The notes below the pieces were generated by a model that did no database searches, was not told the origin of the DNA, and saw only the letters and a list, made by a program, of their open reading frames with translations. DNA of 64,000 nucleotides from Plectosphaerella cucumerina (Eukaryota > Ascomycota > Sordariomycetes > Glomerellales > Plectosphaerellaceae): assembly GCA_020746995.1 (NCBI GenBank), contig JAGPXD010000007.1:2108001-2172000 (forward strand), read 5' to 3'. Numbering within the stretch: the first letter of the stretch is position 1; each line of letters starts with the position of its first letter. The translations under genes and the position numbers were made by a program. Shown here piece by piece: positions 11,085 to 21,816 of this stretch.

Positions 11085-13919
11085 ACAACAAGACCTGACT
11101 TCCCGTCACGTCACGATGTAGCCGTGCTGTAGCAGCAACCGAGGCATGCACGGGCCCGTTCAGGGGGCTGGCTGGCTGGCCTGTCCAGCCAGGCAAGGCC
11201 AAGGGGTCAGACGAACGGCCACCCACGCCTGGGCGCTCGTCTCGGCAAAGCATTCCCCGTCAGTCCAGGATATTGTGGCAAAGCCAGACCAGGAAACAAT
11301 ATAACGCATTCTCCGATGGAAACCGAGGCACACTCATCCCACCCTACTTTCCATCCGCCGTCGTGCTACTTGCAGATCCCCTCCTCTCGTGTGTCGTGCA
11401 TATATTTGTTCAGGGTCCAGAAGCCGCCACTTAACATGGCATAGTCAGCTCACCTGGGCTCTCGCGCCGGTAGGGGAGGGGAGGGGCCGAGGCCTCTGTC
11501 GTGTTCTCCAGGGTTGTTTGCGTGATGGGCGCGGCGTGGGTTCCTCGCCACCCTCTTCCATCGCCCTTCCCGCCGCCCCGTACTGGTAGGTAGGTAGCCC
11601 TGACAGGTTGAGATATCTCCGGCGAGTGACCCCCTCAGAGAGGGTCAGTGAGTGGTCGTGAAATTTCCCGCGTAAAACCTGTTGGACGGGGCTAGTCTCG
11701 GTGCGAAGGGAAAAAACTTCTTCACGATGCTTCCACTTCGGGGCCCAGCCGCGTTGACTGGCTGCGTCCGCCCCTTGGCGTTCCTCCTTGCCCTCCCGCC
11801 TCCCGAGGCTGCCCTGGTCGTACCCGTAGGTCCTGACCTAGGCGGGGCAGCGTAGGAAGCGGGTGTCCTGAAGGATGATGCCATCGCCACACAGGTCGGA
11901 TGGCGGGTTTGAGGAACGGCGGAAGGCGGCGGAGGAGCGGCGGCGGCGGCAAGCCCGCGCTCGCTCGCGTGCCCCCCATGAGTGACCCCCTCCCGACAAC
12001 CAGCCATGGCTCTCCCTGCTGGGTGACAGTGGACTCGCCCAAGTACGACGGCTGGACCTCGCTGCCTGACGGGCACGCAGGCGCGAGATGGGCAGGGCTA
12101 CCCCCTTTCCCGCTCTCACCCGACTCACCACGATCACGTCACCGAGCCGGACTGGCAAAAGCTGCGGAACCCAAGACATGACCGGCGTGGGGGTCGGGTA
12201 CCCCTTGTTTTCCTGCGTGTGCGACGGCGCCGAGGCATCTCGAGCCACAGGACCGGGGTTTCTGCGAGCCTTCGGGTCCCGAAAACCCTTCGTCTTGCTG
12301 CAGGCTTCCATGTCGACAGCCCACATCCGTGGCCATACGAGGTGTTCGCGAGAAAAGTCCAGGGGTTGGCTCTCTCCCGAGCTTCGGGCCGTGACAGAAA
12401 ACGCAGGCCCAAATTTGGTCCCCACGGGTCGCGGCGACTCCCCGACGCCCGCAGCTTGGAGGGGAGAGGGGGCTTGAAAGGGCGAGCACGCCATCGATGG
12501 GAGTCCACTCCTGGCGCACCCGCGGCACGCAGCGAGCGCACGGCCAGGGAAAATAATGTGAGCTGTCTTGTCTGAGTGGCATCCCATGCACAGCGCGCCT
12601 TGGGGTGACCGACGCAATGTGACGGCGGTAAGAAGAACGCCCAGGCTGCGGCTGTCATCGGGTCAGACGATCGTGAGGCCATGTTTCCAAGATGTTTCCA
12701 AGGGGGCTGGCTGATCACTCGGGAGGTGAAGCATGAGACAGGCAGGAGAAATTGGAGGGCGGCAAGCATGGCAAGATCGCTGGAAAGTCCAGCAAGCATC
12801 GGATGTCAGTTAGATGCCGTTTCCTGCCATGATGTGCCGCATTCCCCGACATGTCGAGCAGAGGCGGGCTATCAGAATCGCTCGTCGAGACCGTCTGTAC
12901 CCCTACCACGATCAGAACAAAGACACCGCACCGATCTCCAGACTGTAAAAACGAAAAACCACCGATGAGGCCGTCCCCGTGCCAATCAGTGGTCGGGTCC
13001 GTCCCGTTCAGGGCGACCATTTTGCCCCCGCACCTGAGCACGTCACCGGGCCCTGGATGCTCGACATCGCGGAGGCCCCCACCCAAGAACCAGCCCCGGG
13101 GCCCTCTGTCTGGTCTGCCCTCGCCGGTCGCCTGAGCGGTCAAGGGTAAGGTTTTGCGGACGATGGGACAGGTAAGGGGGCTCGAGAAGCTTTGGGCGGT
13201 GCCAGGAACAAAGTCGATGGTCGGGCCGGCCCGGTTGAGCGACCAGAGTCTGAGAAGTCGAGCAACGGCTGGAAGAAGCGTGCTCCCTCCCGATCGCTTC
13301 ATCCTACCAGTGATGGCAGCGTATTCCCAGTGGCATGTGCCCTATGTTCGTTCTGCCTTGTACCGCCTAGGATGCCACTCAGGGGCCGGGCCCCTGGCAC
13401 AGCTGTCAGATATTCGGTGTGGCCAGACCGACCGTGCCCTGTAGAGCAAGCACGCGGGCAGTGCGGACAATACTGCCTTCAAGTAAACCATCAGTCAATC
13501 GCCCATCGCCGCACGAGAAGGCAGGGTGCAGTGAATCCATCAATTGCCAATAACGTCGAGGCGTAGTACGGATGAGTTGCCAAAGATAACGAAGAGCAAA
13601 AAAAACCAAAACAGTAAAACGCTCCCACGCACGCATCTCGATGGATGCGCGTCTCTATAACCTCTCCGCATTGTAATCGTCATCAGAATCTCGACGGCTC
13701 CCATTCCCTCCATCTTGGTCCCTCCAATCCACATAGCCGGCCCTTCTTCTTCGCCCTCCCCCTTGATTGCCAGTCCTCTCTGCGTTGCGTGCAAGCAGCC
13801 TATCCCATGTGCCCAACGCCACCGTCCATGCAGTAAAATACAGACACCCCCCGCCCCGAGACGCCGGCGTAGCACTTTCGAACCGCCCGCCCTTCCTGGT
13901 CGTTCGCGTTGGGAAGGGC
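11085..13919. other. Convergent intergenic region, 2.8 kb
   Basis: Between the aminotransferase stop and the bZIP stop. Several GC-rich open frames of 100-260 codons overlap on both strands (for example 11838-12617 and 12134-12799, minus), but they are Arg/Pro/Ser-rich, mutually overlapping, and lack domain character and plausible introns. A short GTAGG tandem occurs near 11587. I support no gene here. Confidence 0.5.
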
Positions 13920-15933
13920 TTAGATATCTTCGCCCCGGGCGGAGTCGGACGCGGAGCTGCTGGATTGACTCGCGGCCTTGCTGGCCTTGTGCTTGGAATC
14001 GAACTCCTTGAACATGGCGGTGATCTCGTCGTTGCCGTCGTTCTTCTCCATAACGAGGTTCTTGAGCCAGCGGTTCTCGGTCTCGAGGAGGTTGATGCGG
14101 TTCTCGAGGGCGGTGACCTTGTCGGTCATATCCTTGGCGCTCTTCTCGAGGGCCTGCTCGCGCTGCTTCTTCTTGATGCGGAAGCGGGCGCTGGCGGCGG
14201 TGTTGCGCCTGCGCTTGTCCTCCTCGGCGGCGATGCGCGACTGGTCCTCAAAGTTCATGACCCTGCTGGAGGAATTTAACACGACGCTCCCCCTGCGGCT
14301 GTCGGCCGGCGTGGGCGCGGGCTGGACATACGCGTTCTGCTGGCCCTGCTGGGGCACGGCGGGCGCGTAATGGGGCTGCGGGTTGGGCTGCAGCGGCTGC
14401 AGGTTGGCCAGGCCCTCGTGGAAAGGCGGCACACCCGAGCCATGGTAGCCGTTGAAGTCGCCAAAGTTGAACTCGCCTGGCATTGTTAGATGTTGGGTAT
14501 TCTAAACACACGGCGGGCGGATTCTTGGCATCGTGGAGGAAGTGGCGGGCCAGAGATGAGCGTGCGTGCGAGGCGAGGGAGGAGGAGGAGGATGAGAAGG
14601 AGAGTGTAGAAAACGGCGTGTGTTTGGTGTGATAATGGTGATGGTGGAAGCAAGAGGCAGATTGCGACGAGATGAGGCTGTTCAGGGAAACGGTATCAAG
14701 TCGACCAGACACAAGAGCCAGGCAGGAGACGGCAGAGCAAGCGCTTGTCTTGTTCTTGATGGCGGAGCAGACCTAGGATCGCCGTGGCCGCCGTGGCCGC
14801 CATGCCCCTGCTAGGGTGATGACGGCAGATCACGGGATATGGCACCATCCGGCCGGGCATTTGTAAGATACAACCTGAACCAACCACGCTCCCCCACACG
14901 CCCGCATGGCTGCACTGAAAAAGAAGCGCAACCCTCCAAAGCCTCCCCCGTGAGATCCAGGGCTGGACATGGGATGGACTCTTCTTGCATCGGGGGGTGG
15001 GGTAGGGGTGTATGCCACATGCCCGTGCTTGTCAGGCCGGGCAGGGCGTGAGGTGAGGTGTGGTGTGCCAGGAGTGACGATGGAGGAGAAGGGGGAAGCA
15101 ACCGACGGCAGATGCGCGCGAACACACTTCACCGAGCAGAGGTGCCGTGGTGCGACGGCACACAGCCGGGGCCGTTGGTGTCTTTCAGGGAGAAGGGACA
15201 GGTAGGGGAGGGGGGGGATGTTGCGACGGCGGGCTGAAGTTTGTTGCGTCTGGTGCTTTTCCCTCATTTGGCGCCCGCGCGAGACTCGGAGCCGCTTGAC
15301 TCGAGCCTGGGTCGTGAATCACCACGATCCGAAAAAGCGGGGCCCATCATGTGAAGTAGCGCCGAAACCGACACAAGCAGCCCACAACAATCGGGGAAAA
15401 GAGGCATTTCGTGGCATAAGCCAACGATGAAGCAGATGAAAAGAAGCAAGTGCTGGGGTAATCCGATGTTCATACCAACATAAATTGGCTGGAACAACGG
15501 GGGGTTATGGAAACTGGGGTAGATGATGAGGCCCGTCACACCAACCCGGTCCGGGGCCGGGCCGGGGTCGCCAAGGGCAAAATGCGGTCGAATTCGAAAG
15601 ATGTGAAGAAAAGAGCCCGAGGCGGACGGAATACTCACCAGACATGAAATCGAGGTTGGACATGTCGTTCATGGCGGGCGAGGTCAGCTCAGCGGCCGTG
15701 GGACTGACGGCGCTCGAGGGCGCCGAATCCATCTCGTGCTTGATGGGATGGGCCTGGTAGTCGGTGTTCTGGCCCGTCTCGTAGTCGAAGAATTGCGTGT
15801 TGGTGAACATGGCCAGATCATCCTCAAAGGTGAACTCGGGCTCATCCAGAGGCTTGTCGGCCACGGTGTTGAGGTCGCGGAGGAAGTGCGAGACGTTGGG
15901 GCCCCGACGCCCGTTGGTGTAGGAAGGCGCCAT
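13920..15933 (-). CDS. cys-3: bZIP transcription factor, CYS-3/MetR-like, 283 aa
   Basis: Two exons on the minus strand: 15933-15639 and 14476-13920, separated by a 1162-nt intron with a GTGAGT donor and CTAAC branch/CAG acceptor, giving 284 codons with the stop. Residues about 186-206 are a bZIP basic region with the core NTAASARFRIKKK, followed by Leu/Ile heptads (about 207-240). This basic region is of the type found in Neurospora CYS-3 and Aspergillus MetR, activators of sulfur-assimilation genes; the assignment rests on this motif and on an acidic N-terminal half beginning with an RRGPNVS-like stretch. It should act in the nucleus as a dimer. An ATG at 14483 straddles the acceptor and opens the second exon in frame, so transcription from inside the intron would give a 187-aa form that keeps the whole bZIP. 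ATF4/IDI-4-type bZIPs are the alternative assignment. Confidence 0.8.
14477..15638 (-). other. 1162-nt intron of the bZIP gene with a leader-like 3' part
   Basis: This intron is about 15-20 times longer than its neighbours. On the minus strand the last 150 nt before the acceptor are C/T-rich (complement of about 14560-14610), like the leaders of other genes in the window, and end in ACAATG at the in-frame ATG at 14483. No additional coding exon is needed or visible, since the frame joins cleanly across it. Confidence 0.6.
14839..14848. promoter_or_regulatory. CYS3-type palindromic site, ATGGCACCAT
   Basis: An exact match to ATGRYRYCAT, the consensus known for Neurospora CYS3 binding. It lies inside the long bZIP intron, 356 bp upstream of the in-frame ATG at 14483. 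Neurospora CYS3 is known to regulate its own gene, so an autoregulatory site is a reasonable inference. A 10-nt degenerate consensus is expected about once per 64 kb by chance, so the site alone proves little. Confidence 0.4.
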
Positions 15934-15972
15934 GTTGACGGGAGTTTCGTCGTCAAGGCGCGAGACGACTGA

Positions 15973-16158
15973 TCAAGATGGGTTGTATGTGAAGGCCTCG
16001 GTGGCTCGATGCGCTAGACTGCGCTTTTGCGATGCGATGCGATGTGATGCGATGCGGAACGGTGGCTCGCGATGGACCGTCGTTGTAATTGCAGTTGCAG
16101 TGGCGGGCTCGGCAAATCTCGCACACTTGCACACCAGGACAGGGCGCAAATGTTTCAA
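15973..16158 (-). promoter_or_regulatory. Possible upstream open reading frame, 61 codons
   Basis: An ATG-initiated frame ends 39 nt before the bZIP start codon. If the transcript begins upstream of 16158 it would be scanned first and could lower translation of the bZIP, as upstream frames do for the fungal bZIP regulators GCN4 and CPC1. Part of its peptide is just the GCGAT repeat read as RIASHRIAS, so it may have no coding purpose. The transcript start is unknown. Confidence 0.3.
16029..16053. repeat. GCGAT pentamer tandem repeat, five units
   Basis: Five consecutive 5-nt units, four exact and one variant (GTGAT), about 100 bp upstream of the bZIP start. It may be an ordinary microsatellite in the leader. 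Confidence 0.8.
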
Positions 16159-18128
16159 TCGAGGTGTCGTCGTCGTAGTCGGAGCCGGCTCGTCGAGGGC
16201 GGGAACCAGTCCTTCAATTTCGAGTCGAGTGGTGGGAGGCTGCTGAGGTTTCCGTGACAGTCGTGTTTGGTCGGAGATGGTGGTCGATGGGTGGTTTTTG
16301 CAGGTCGTGTCGGGAGGAGGGAAGAGAAGGGGTCATTACCGACCCTCAGCGTGTTCGGCGTCCCTTCGGAACGAACGAGAGTGGGCGGATGGAGGGGCTG
16401 GCCTCCGAAGGCTGTGGGTGGGATTATGTGACCCCACCCCGCTACTCACTGGTGTCGCCGAGTTGCGCCCCCCTCCGGTCCTTTCACGTCCTGCCCAAGA
16501 TGCGTGGGAGTGGGTACGTGGCAAGTACTCAGAACTGCATTCGGCTGTGGCTGCAACTCAAGTAGATGACATGTACTCTCTCGGGCCAAGAAATCGAGAA
16601 TCTGGGTGCCGTTGGGAAGGGACTTGGAGGCGCACCCCACCAAGGGCACATTGGGTGCATCACCACATCTGATCCGCCGCAACGCGACGCAACGCAACAC
16701 CGGACGGGAGGGTCCAGCACAGCTTGCTGCAGCACTGGCACGGGTGACCGCGCGAACGAACTCTGCCCATCCGAGTACCAACGCTGAACCGTGCATGACG
16801 CGCCCTGCGGACCCCCAGTCTACCCTGGTCTTCGCAGGCAGACAGGCCAACCCGGGGGCTGCCTGCCAGGGCGTCCAGCGCCCTCCAGTGCTGCTGGCTA
16901 AATTGCGCACCCGCCGGCAACACCACCTCCGCCGGGGGTTATCCCACCAGATGGATTTGTAAGTCGCCTTTGTCCTCCCACGCTCCCATTCTCGGAGACC
17001 AATCACCACGAGCCTCATCCCACGCTGCTTCACGCCTTGCTCCTCCAGGTTGCGTCCTACTTAGCCGACGCCCGTCTTTTTTCGCATGCTCCCTGCTGGA
17101 GTGGCTGACAGTCTGCCTGCCGCGTCGTGGTCACACTCGAGGGATCTCACTGCGAACGAAGCCGCTGTCACAACGGTACCCCACGCTTCGTGATGTTCTC
17201 AGGCACGTGGTGGGCGAACCCCGGCTTGAGGGGACTCTTTACGGGGGGACCGAGGGGAAATGTGAGGGAGGCCACCTTATTCGCAGCCTCTCGCTTCGTA
17301 CGAATAGGCGCTGTAGGCACTGGACCAGTCTGGACACTGAGCGACGACCGCCCCATTCCCAGGGTCCGGCGGCCCACAGGGGGGCTGCTGATGCGGCAAT
17401 GATGCTCGGTGCAGGCTGCCCAACCTCGTGTCTCATCATCACAAGCATCCGTCCTTCGGGTTTATTCGCGCCAATACCCAGTCAAGTCGGTGAACAGTTG
17501 CGTCGGAAGCAGAAGGGCCGTCGCCACCGGGAAACAAGTCCAGTCTCGAATCGAGGATTGGCGGTCGCTCCATTGTCTTGCGCTAGTGTGCTTGCGTGCG
17601 GTGCGCCGGTGGACAAGCAAAACAAGCTCCTCCAACGTCATGGCGATGATCCCGACCGAGATCCACGGTCAACATGTACGTACGTTTTGCACCATCTGGA
17701 CGAATTGGTGAGCATGTACGACCGTGATGAGAGCGGCTGTCGTACTTACAGTTTTCTTTTCTTGTCTGTCGCACTCGGCTTGCTGCTTGGCCAGCCCAAG
17801 GTCCTGGGCCAGTCATGTGGAGATGGTTAAGCCGGTGCTTGTCCAATTGCTTACATAATTCACTTCGACGCGTGTGCCCGCCGCGCGCAACCACAAGCGC
17901 TCCCGGCACGGCGTGTCTGTTGTCTGTGCCGCCTAGCAGGCACCTCATGGGCCAGCCGCTCACTCTATCAACATCGTGCTCTCAATCGCCAGGAGACTCC
18001 ATGCCCTCTATCCGAGACGGCAACACAATCAAGCTGTTATTCGACTGATAGGGTTGCCCGCTCGCATCGCCACAACGCGCCGCTGCCCCTGGCCACCATC
18101 GCCCACTCGCCAACTATGCAAATCCGCC

Positions 18129-19535
18129 ATGGCGCGTATATCCGTTCCCACCTCTGGGCGGCTCTCCTCCAACCTGCGGATTGACGCTTCGAGCCCTATT
18201 GTTCAGAGAATTGTCAATCGCGTCTCTCGACATGGTCTGCTGACCTTGGCTCTGGAGTGGCTGGACGAAGCAAACCGGCCCATGTGTCCACCCACCCTCG
18301 CCCAGTATCATGACACCAACGACTTTCAACCCCTCGCCGAGTCGGCCCAGGAGCTGCAGCGCCTCTATGCAGACATGCGCGAGAGGAAGGGCTCCAAGCG
18401 GGATGTGATGGAGCGCATTCTCGACGGAGACTGGCGGGAGGGCCTGTCACTCTACCAGCTGGCCACCGCAGACATGCGCTATCTGCACGAGCACCCGGCG
18501 TCACAGAAATGGGCAGCCTACCGCATCGTGCCGCTGTCCAACGACAGCGTGGGAGGCCAGGACGAAGAACCTAGCCTCTCTGTCGATCGGGGCTCGCTCA
18601 ACATTCCGAGGTTCCATCCTTCGACCTTCCTGCAGAACCTCCAGACACACGTTTTGCCGGACATGAAGGTTCATTATCACATCGACCGCCCACGGGGACT
18701 GGCCCTACTCATTGTTCGCGTCTTCCTCGTCGATACCCCCTATTCTACAAACGTGGGCGTGGAGGCGACATCCGCCGAGGACTCGGCTCAGGCTGACAGC
18801 TCCCGAACACTCTTCATCGCGTTTCCCGATGCCTCGCCCTTCGTCTACCTGTCCAAGCCGCAGTCTCTAGGCACAACTGGGGGAGCTGAAGCCAAGGCGT
18901 TCCGCGCATTGGTCGCAGAAGGGATCCCAAGGGCGCTATCACAGCCACGGAAGCGATTCAGGCTGAAATATGTCGACATGTCCACCAAGAACCTCACCGC
19001 CCTGCTTCTGACAAAGGGCAACTCGCGTGCCATGGCCGCTGGGGGCGGTTGGGGTATTTACGCACACAAGAAGAAGTCCGAGTCTCCCTTGGATACCGTT
19101 GTACCAAATCCCCCAGCGTCAGAGGGCGGGGACCTTGATCCGCCGGCTTCTGGTGTCAGCGCTGGGCCGATCGCCAAAGGACCGGGACTCGGTGATGCCT
19201 TCAGCAAGAGACGGAAACTCCTTGCACGAGGCCGCTTCGGCCTTTCGGGGAAGCTAGACGACGGCAAGGGTGTGGAGCGGTTCGATATCAAGATGGAGGA
19301 CTCGTTTACGGGCCCTGTCGCCGAGGAAACAGGCGATTCGGGCGAGGGGCAATGGACTCCTGCCCTCAAGCTCACGTTTCGCGGGACTCATGTCTTTGCG
19401 GGCATCCGCCAGCTGACAGAGCTCGGCGCAATCGATGGGAGGAGAATCCCTGGTTGGCTGACGGGAGAAGAAGGCGTCACGACGGGAGCTGTCAGGAATG
19501 GCAGGATCAGAGGTGCAAAAGGGACATCTTCGTAG
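18129..19535 (+). CDS. CHL4: Kinetochore protein CHL4 / Mis15 / CENP-N family, 468 aa
   Basis: A single intronless frame. The N-terminus shows the family pattern: LRIDASSPIVQRIVNRVSR, then LLTLALEWLDEAN, followed by a helical region and a central stretch with FHPSTFLQNLQ and LPDMKVHYHIDR and a hydrophobic strand LALLIVRVFLVDTPY. The C-terminal part is lower complexity with a basic patch and ends in a conserved-looking block with LKLTFRGTHVFAGIRQL. CHL4/CENP-N links the inner kinetochore (CCAN) to centromeric chromatin and is needed for chromosome segregation. The length is close to yeast Chl4 (about 458 aa). The start MARIS was chosen because the upstream in-frame extension to 17976 is Arg/His/Pro-rich and unlike the family. 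One ACGCGT box lies 256 bp upstream. Confidence 0.85.
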   Translation: MARISVPTSGRLSSNLRIDASSPIVQRIVNRVSRHGLLTLALEWLDEANRPMCPPTLAQYHDTNDFQPLAESAQELQRLYADMRERKGSKRDVMERILDGDWREGLSLYQLATADMRYLHEHPASQKWAAYRIVPLSNDSVGGQDEEPSLSVDRGSLNIPRFHPSTFLQNLQTHVLPDMKVHYHIDRPRGLALLIVRVFLVDTPYSTNVGVEATSAEDSAQADSSRTLFIAFPDASPFVYLSKPQSLGTTGGAEAKAFRALVAEGIPRALSQPRKRFRLKYVDMSTKNLTALLLTKGNSRAMAAGGGWGIYAHKKKSESPLDTVVPNPPASEGGDLDPPASGVSAGPIAKGPGLGDAFSKRRKLLARGRFGLSGKLDDGKGVERFDIKMEDSFTGPVAEETGDSGEGQWTPALKLTFRGTHVFAGIRQLTELGAIDGRRIPGWLTGEEGVTTGAVRNGRIRGAKGTSS

Positions 19536-19625
19536 GGTTGGCCAGTCGGGTCTATAATTCTACCTGGTCTACTCGTCACGTATAATGTGTCAGAATTGGC
19601 CAATGATATATACCTTCGTCCACCT

Positions 19626-21018
19626 TCATTGGGCCTCATCCAGACCGAAGACCTTGACCGAGTTTCTCCATGCGGCTTCGCAAACCTCCTCGACCGAGAT
19701 GCCCTTGATACCGGCCACGGCCTTGGCTACTCTCTCGATCATGCAGGGCTCATTTCGACCCTTGATCATGGCACCCTCCTGCCACTTCTCCTTCTTGACC
19801 ACCTTCCACCGCTCGAGAACCTCCGACTCCTTCTTCTGGTTGTTCTTCTTGCCCTTGGAAGCCGGCGCATTCTCTGTCTTCTCCGCGCCGTTGGCCTCGG
19901 GCTTTTTCTCGATAATGTGCTTGTACCCTTCGTGACTTGGTCTGATCTCGCACCATGGCCCGTCCGTCTCGAGCATGATGCGATCAAGGCTGATCTGCTT
20001 CACGACCTCGCAGTTCTCGACCGTCTTGAAGCTGCACCCGTTGATTCCGATGTAGAGTCCGAGATCCATGAGCTCTCTAGCTTCCTCGATGGTGCCGGTG
20101 AAGCTATGCACGACGCCGCCCCGCTCCAGCTTCTCCAGCTTGGGGCCAAACTTCTCCTGCAGAAGTGATCGGAAGTCATCGTGGGCGGCGCGAGAGTGCA
20201 GGAACAGAGGCAGCTGCGGCTTCATGGACACGACGAGATCGAGTTGCGCAGCAAAAGAGTGCAGCTGGATGGTCTTGGAGCAGTAGTGCAGGCGGTCATA
20301 GTCGAGGCCGAATTCTCCGAAAGCGACGAGGCCCGCCGAGGAGGCTCGGGTGCTCGTAATCAGTGTCTCAAGTTCGGTAATGATGTCGCGCGTCTTGGCC
20401 GGATCCGGAGCGTGGTGCTCAGGCACGGGTTTGGACGGATCAGGGTCGCTCGAGATGTTTTCAGATTCGGCTGCCTCGGCTGTGCTGAAGATGGCACTGC
20501 TGCATGGATGAATACCAATCGTCGTGTAAACGACACCAGCTGTGACGAGAAGTCAGCAGGAAGAACGGAATGTCACGTCAGGGCCGGTCCCTTACGATAG
20601 TCTTTGGCAATTTGAATTGCATCCCGCGAACTTTGAAAGTCCGAGCCGGTCACGATGAGCTTGGAACAGCCGACAGTGGCGGCTCTACCGATGACTGCAT
20701 CAAGATCATCCGGATGTCTGCGAGACCCATGGGAGATACCGCGAAAGATGGGATCCGCCAGGTTTATGCCAATCTACTGGGCACATCAGGTCAGTACCAG
20801 GGCCTGTTATCTCGTGTGGCCGCCGGCTGAAGCTGCTGGTCTAGACATACATCGACATATCGTGGCTTGTAGTCGCCCTGGGCCGCCGCCACCGGGTGGT
20901 CGATAGGGGTTGCCATGGCTGAGGCCAGTACTGATGCTTTTGTGGCGATTGAGCGGGATTTCAGGAGTCCACTGAGCACTGGCCTCGATCGTTTCAACAA
21001 GTGAATGGTTGAGCTCAT
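19626..21018 (-). CDS. TatD-type metal-dependent nuclease, 419 aa
   Basis: Three exons on the minus strand: 21018-20851, 20773-20596 and 20539-19626, with introns of 77 and 56 nt, giving 420 codons with the stop. The joined exons give RYVD-IGINLADPIFRG, the N-terminal motif of TatD/TATDN1 proteins, which replaces the HxH of the YcfH branch. Later motifs are IGIHPC, GEFGLDYDR (metal-binding Glu), PLFLHSRAAHDDF, VVHSFTG, GINGCSF and MLETDGPW (metal Asp). TatD enzymes are TIM-barrel 3'-5' DNA exonucleases that repair oxidised ends, and the eukaryotic form has a role in apoptotic DNA breakdown. A Lys-rich insert of about 45 residues near residues 350-395 is extra to the core fold. The N-terminal 35 residues are basic and Ser-rich, and could target mitochondria; a second ATG near 20918 would omit them. 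It shares a divergent promoter region with RNR1. Confidence 0.93.
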
Positions 21019-21078
21019 TAACCAGCAACCGAATCAGTCGGCGTCTCGGTTGACTCCTCAGACGTTGTCCTGCTGCAG

Positions 21079-21680
21079 ACGCGTGGGACGTGTGAGGACA
21101 TCGACCACTGAGCTTGCCTCGATGATGCTCCACATTTGAGCCCGATCTGAGTCCTCCCTGACAAATCTGCATGCACTGGTGGACATCCCGCATGCAATCT
21201 TGGAACTCATTAAAGTGATCGCGTCTTGCACGTGACAGCGCGATCGCCACTTTAAGGCTGACACGCGTTAAGTGCATGCAGGTCCACTGCAGGTGATGTT
21301 TCAAAGTCGCGGTACTCGACGCGACGCGACCGCATGATCCTCGAGAGGGGCATGCAGACTTAAAGGTAATCTTCGGGGCACCGAGACAATTCGCATATCG
21401 AAATGCATCATCACCGAGTCTTGCGGAGAAAGGATTCTGGCAATGGCCGACACTGGACGGAATATCGGAGGGGGCTCGGATATGTAGAGGAGAGGGGCGG
21501 GTGAGAAGTGATTACCGGGGCAGCCAGCCCCTTGTTGTCGCGCTAAAACGTGGTGTCGCGTAAAGGTGCCCGTGAGTTACGCGACGACCCGCAGCGACTA
21601 TATCTTTCTCCCACTACCAGGCTCTTGGAGCACTTCCCTCTTCCCTCCAACATCGCGCCATCACCCAAGAAACAACGCGT
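21079..21680. promoter_or_regulatory. Cluster of MluI-box-like elements in the TatD/RNR1 promoter
   Basis: ACGCGT occurs at 21079-21084, 21263-21268 and 21675-21680. The one-base variants ACGCGA/TCGCGT occur at 21219-21224, 21319-21324, 21324-21329, 21556-21561 and 21579-21584. Another ACGCGT lies in RNR1 intron 1 (21868-21873). MluI boxes bind MBF (Mbp1/Swi6, Res/Cdc10), which drives G1/S expression of ribonucleotide reductase in yeasts. The same control is inferred here. Confidence 0.7.
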
Positions 21681-21816
21681 CTCCCAGTACCAGATCTCTC
21701 TGGAGCACTTGGACTTTTCTCTAGACATCTTCAAGCCTGGCAAGGAGCCTCTTCCATCCCCCCTTCCCCATTTCCACCAGCCCATCTCCCTGCCAACCGC
21801 TTCATCCACGCACATC

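Larger units (their letters stand above)
15934..18128. other. Divergent promoter region (bZIP / CHL4), 2.2 kb
   Basis: The region holds the 5' flank of both genes. It contains the GCGAT pentamer repeat and an upstream open frame close to the bZIP start, a GCAAC-rich stretch near 16680-16705, and one ACGCGT at 17868-17873 upstream of CHL4. The plus-strand open frame at 16970-17830 has no coherent composition and I do not call it. Confidence 0.5.

Noticed and set aside
11838..12617. 259-codon minus frame in the 2.8-kb convergent gap
   Set aside because: Overlapped by other equally open frames on both strands; no recognisable protein features.
16970..17830. 286-codon plus frame between bZIP and CHL4
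   Set aside because: Composition resembles translated GC-rich non-coding DNA (Arg, Ser, Pro, Cys scattered), with no domain, signal peptide or splice structure.
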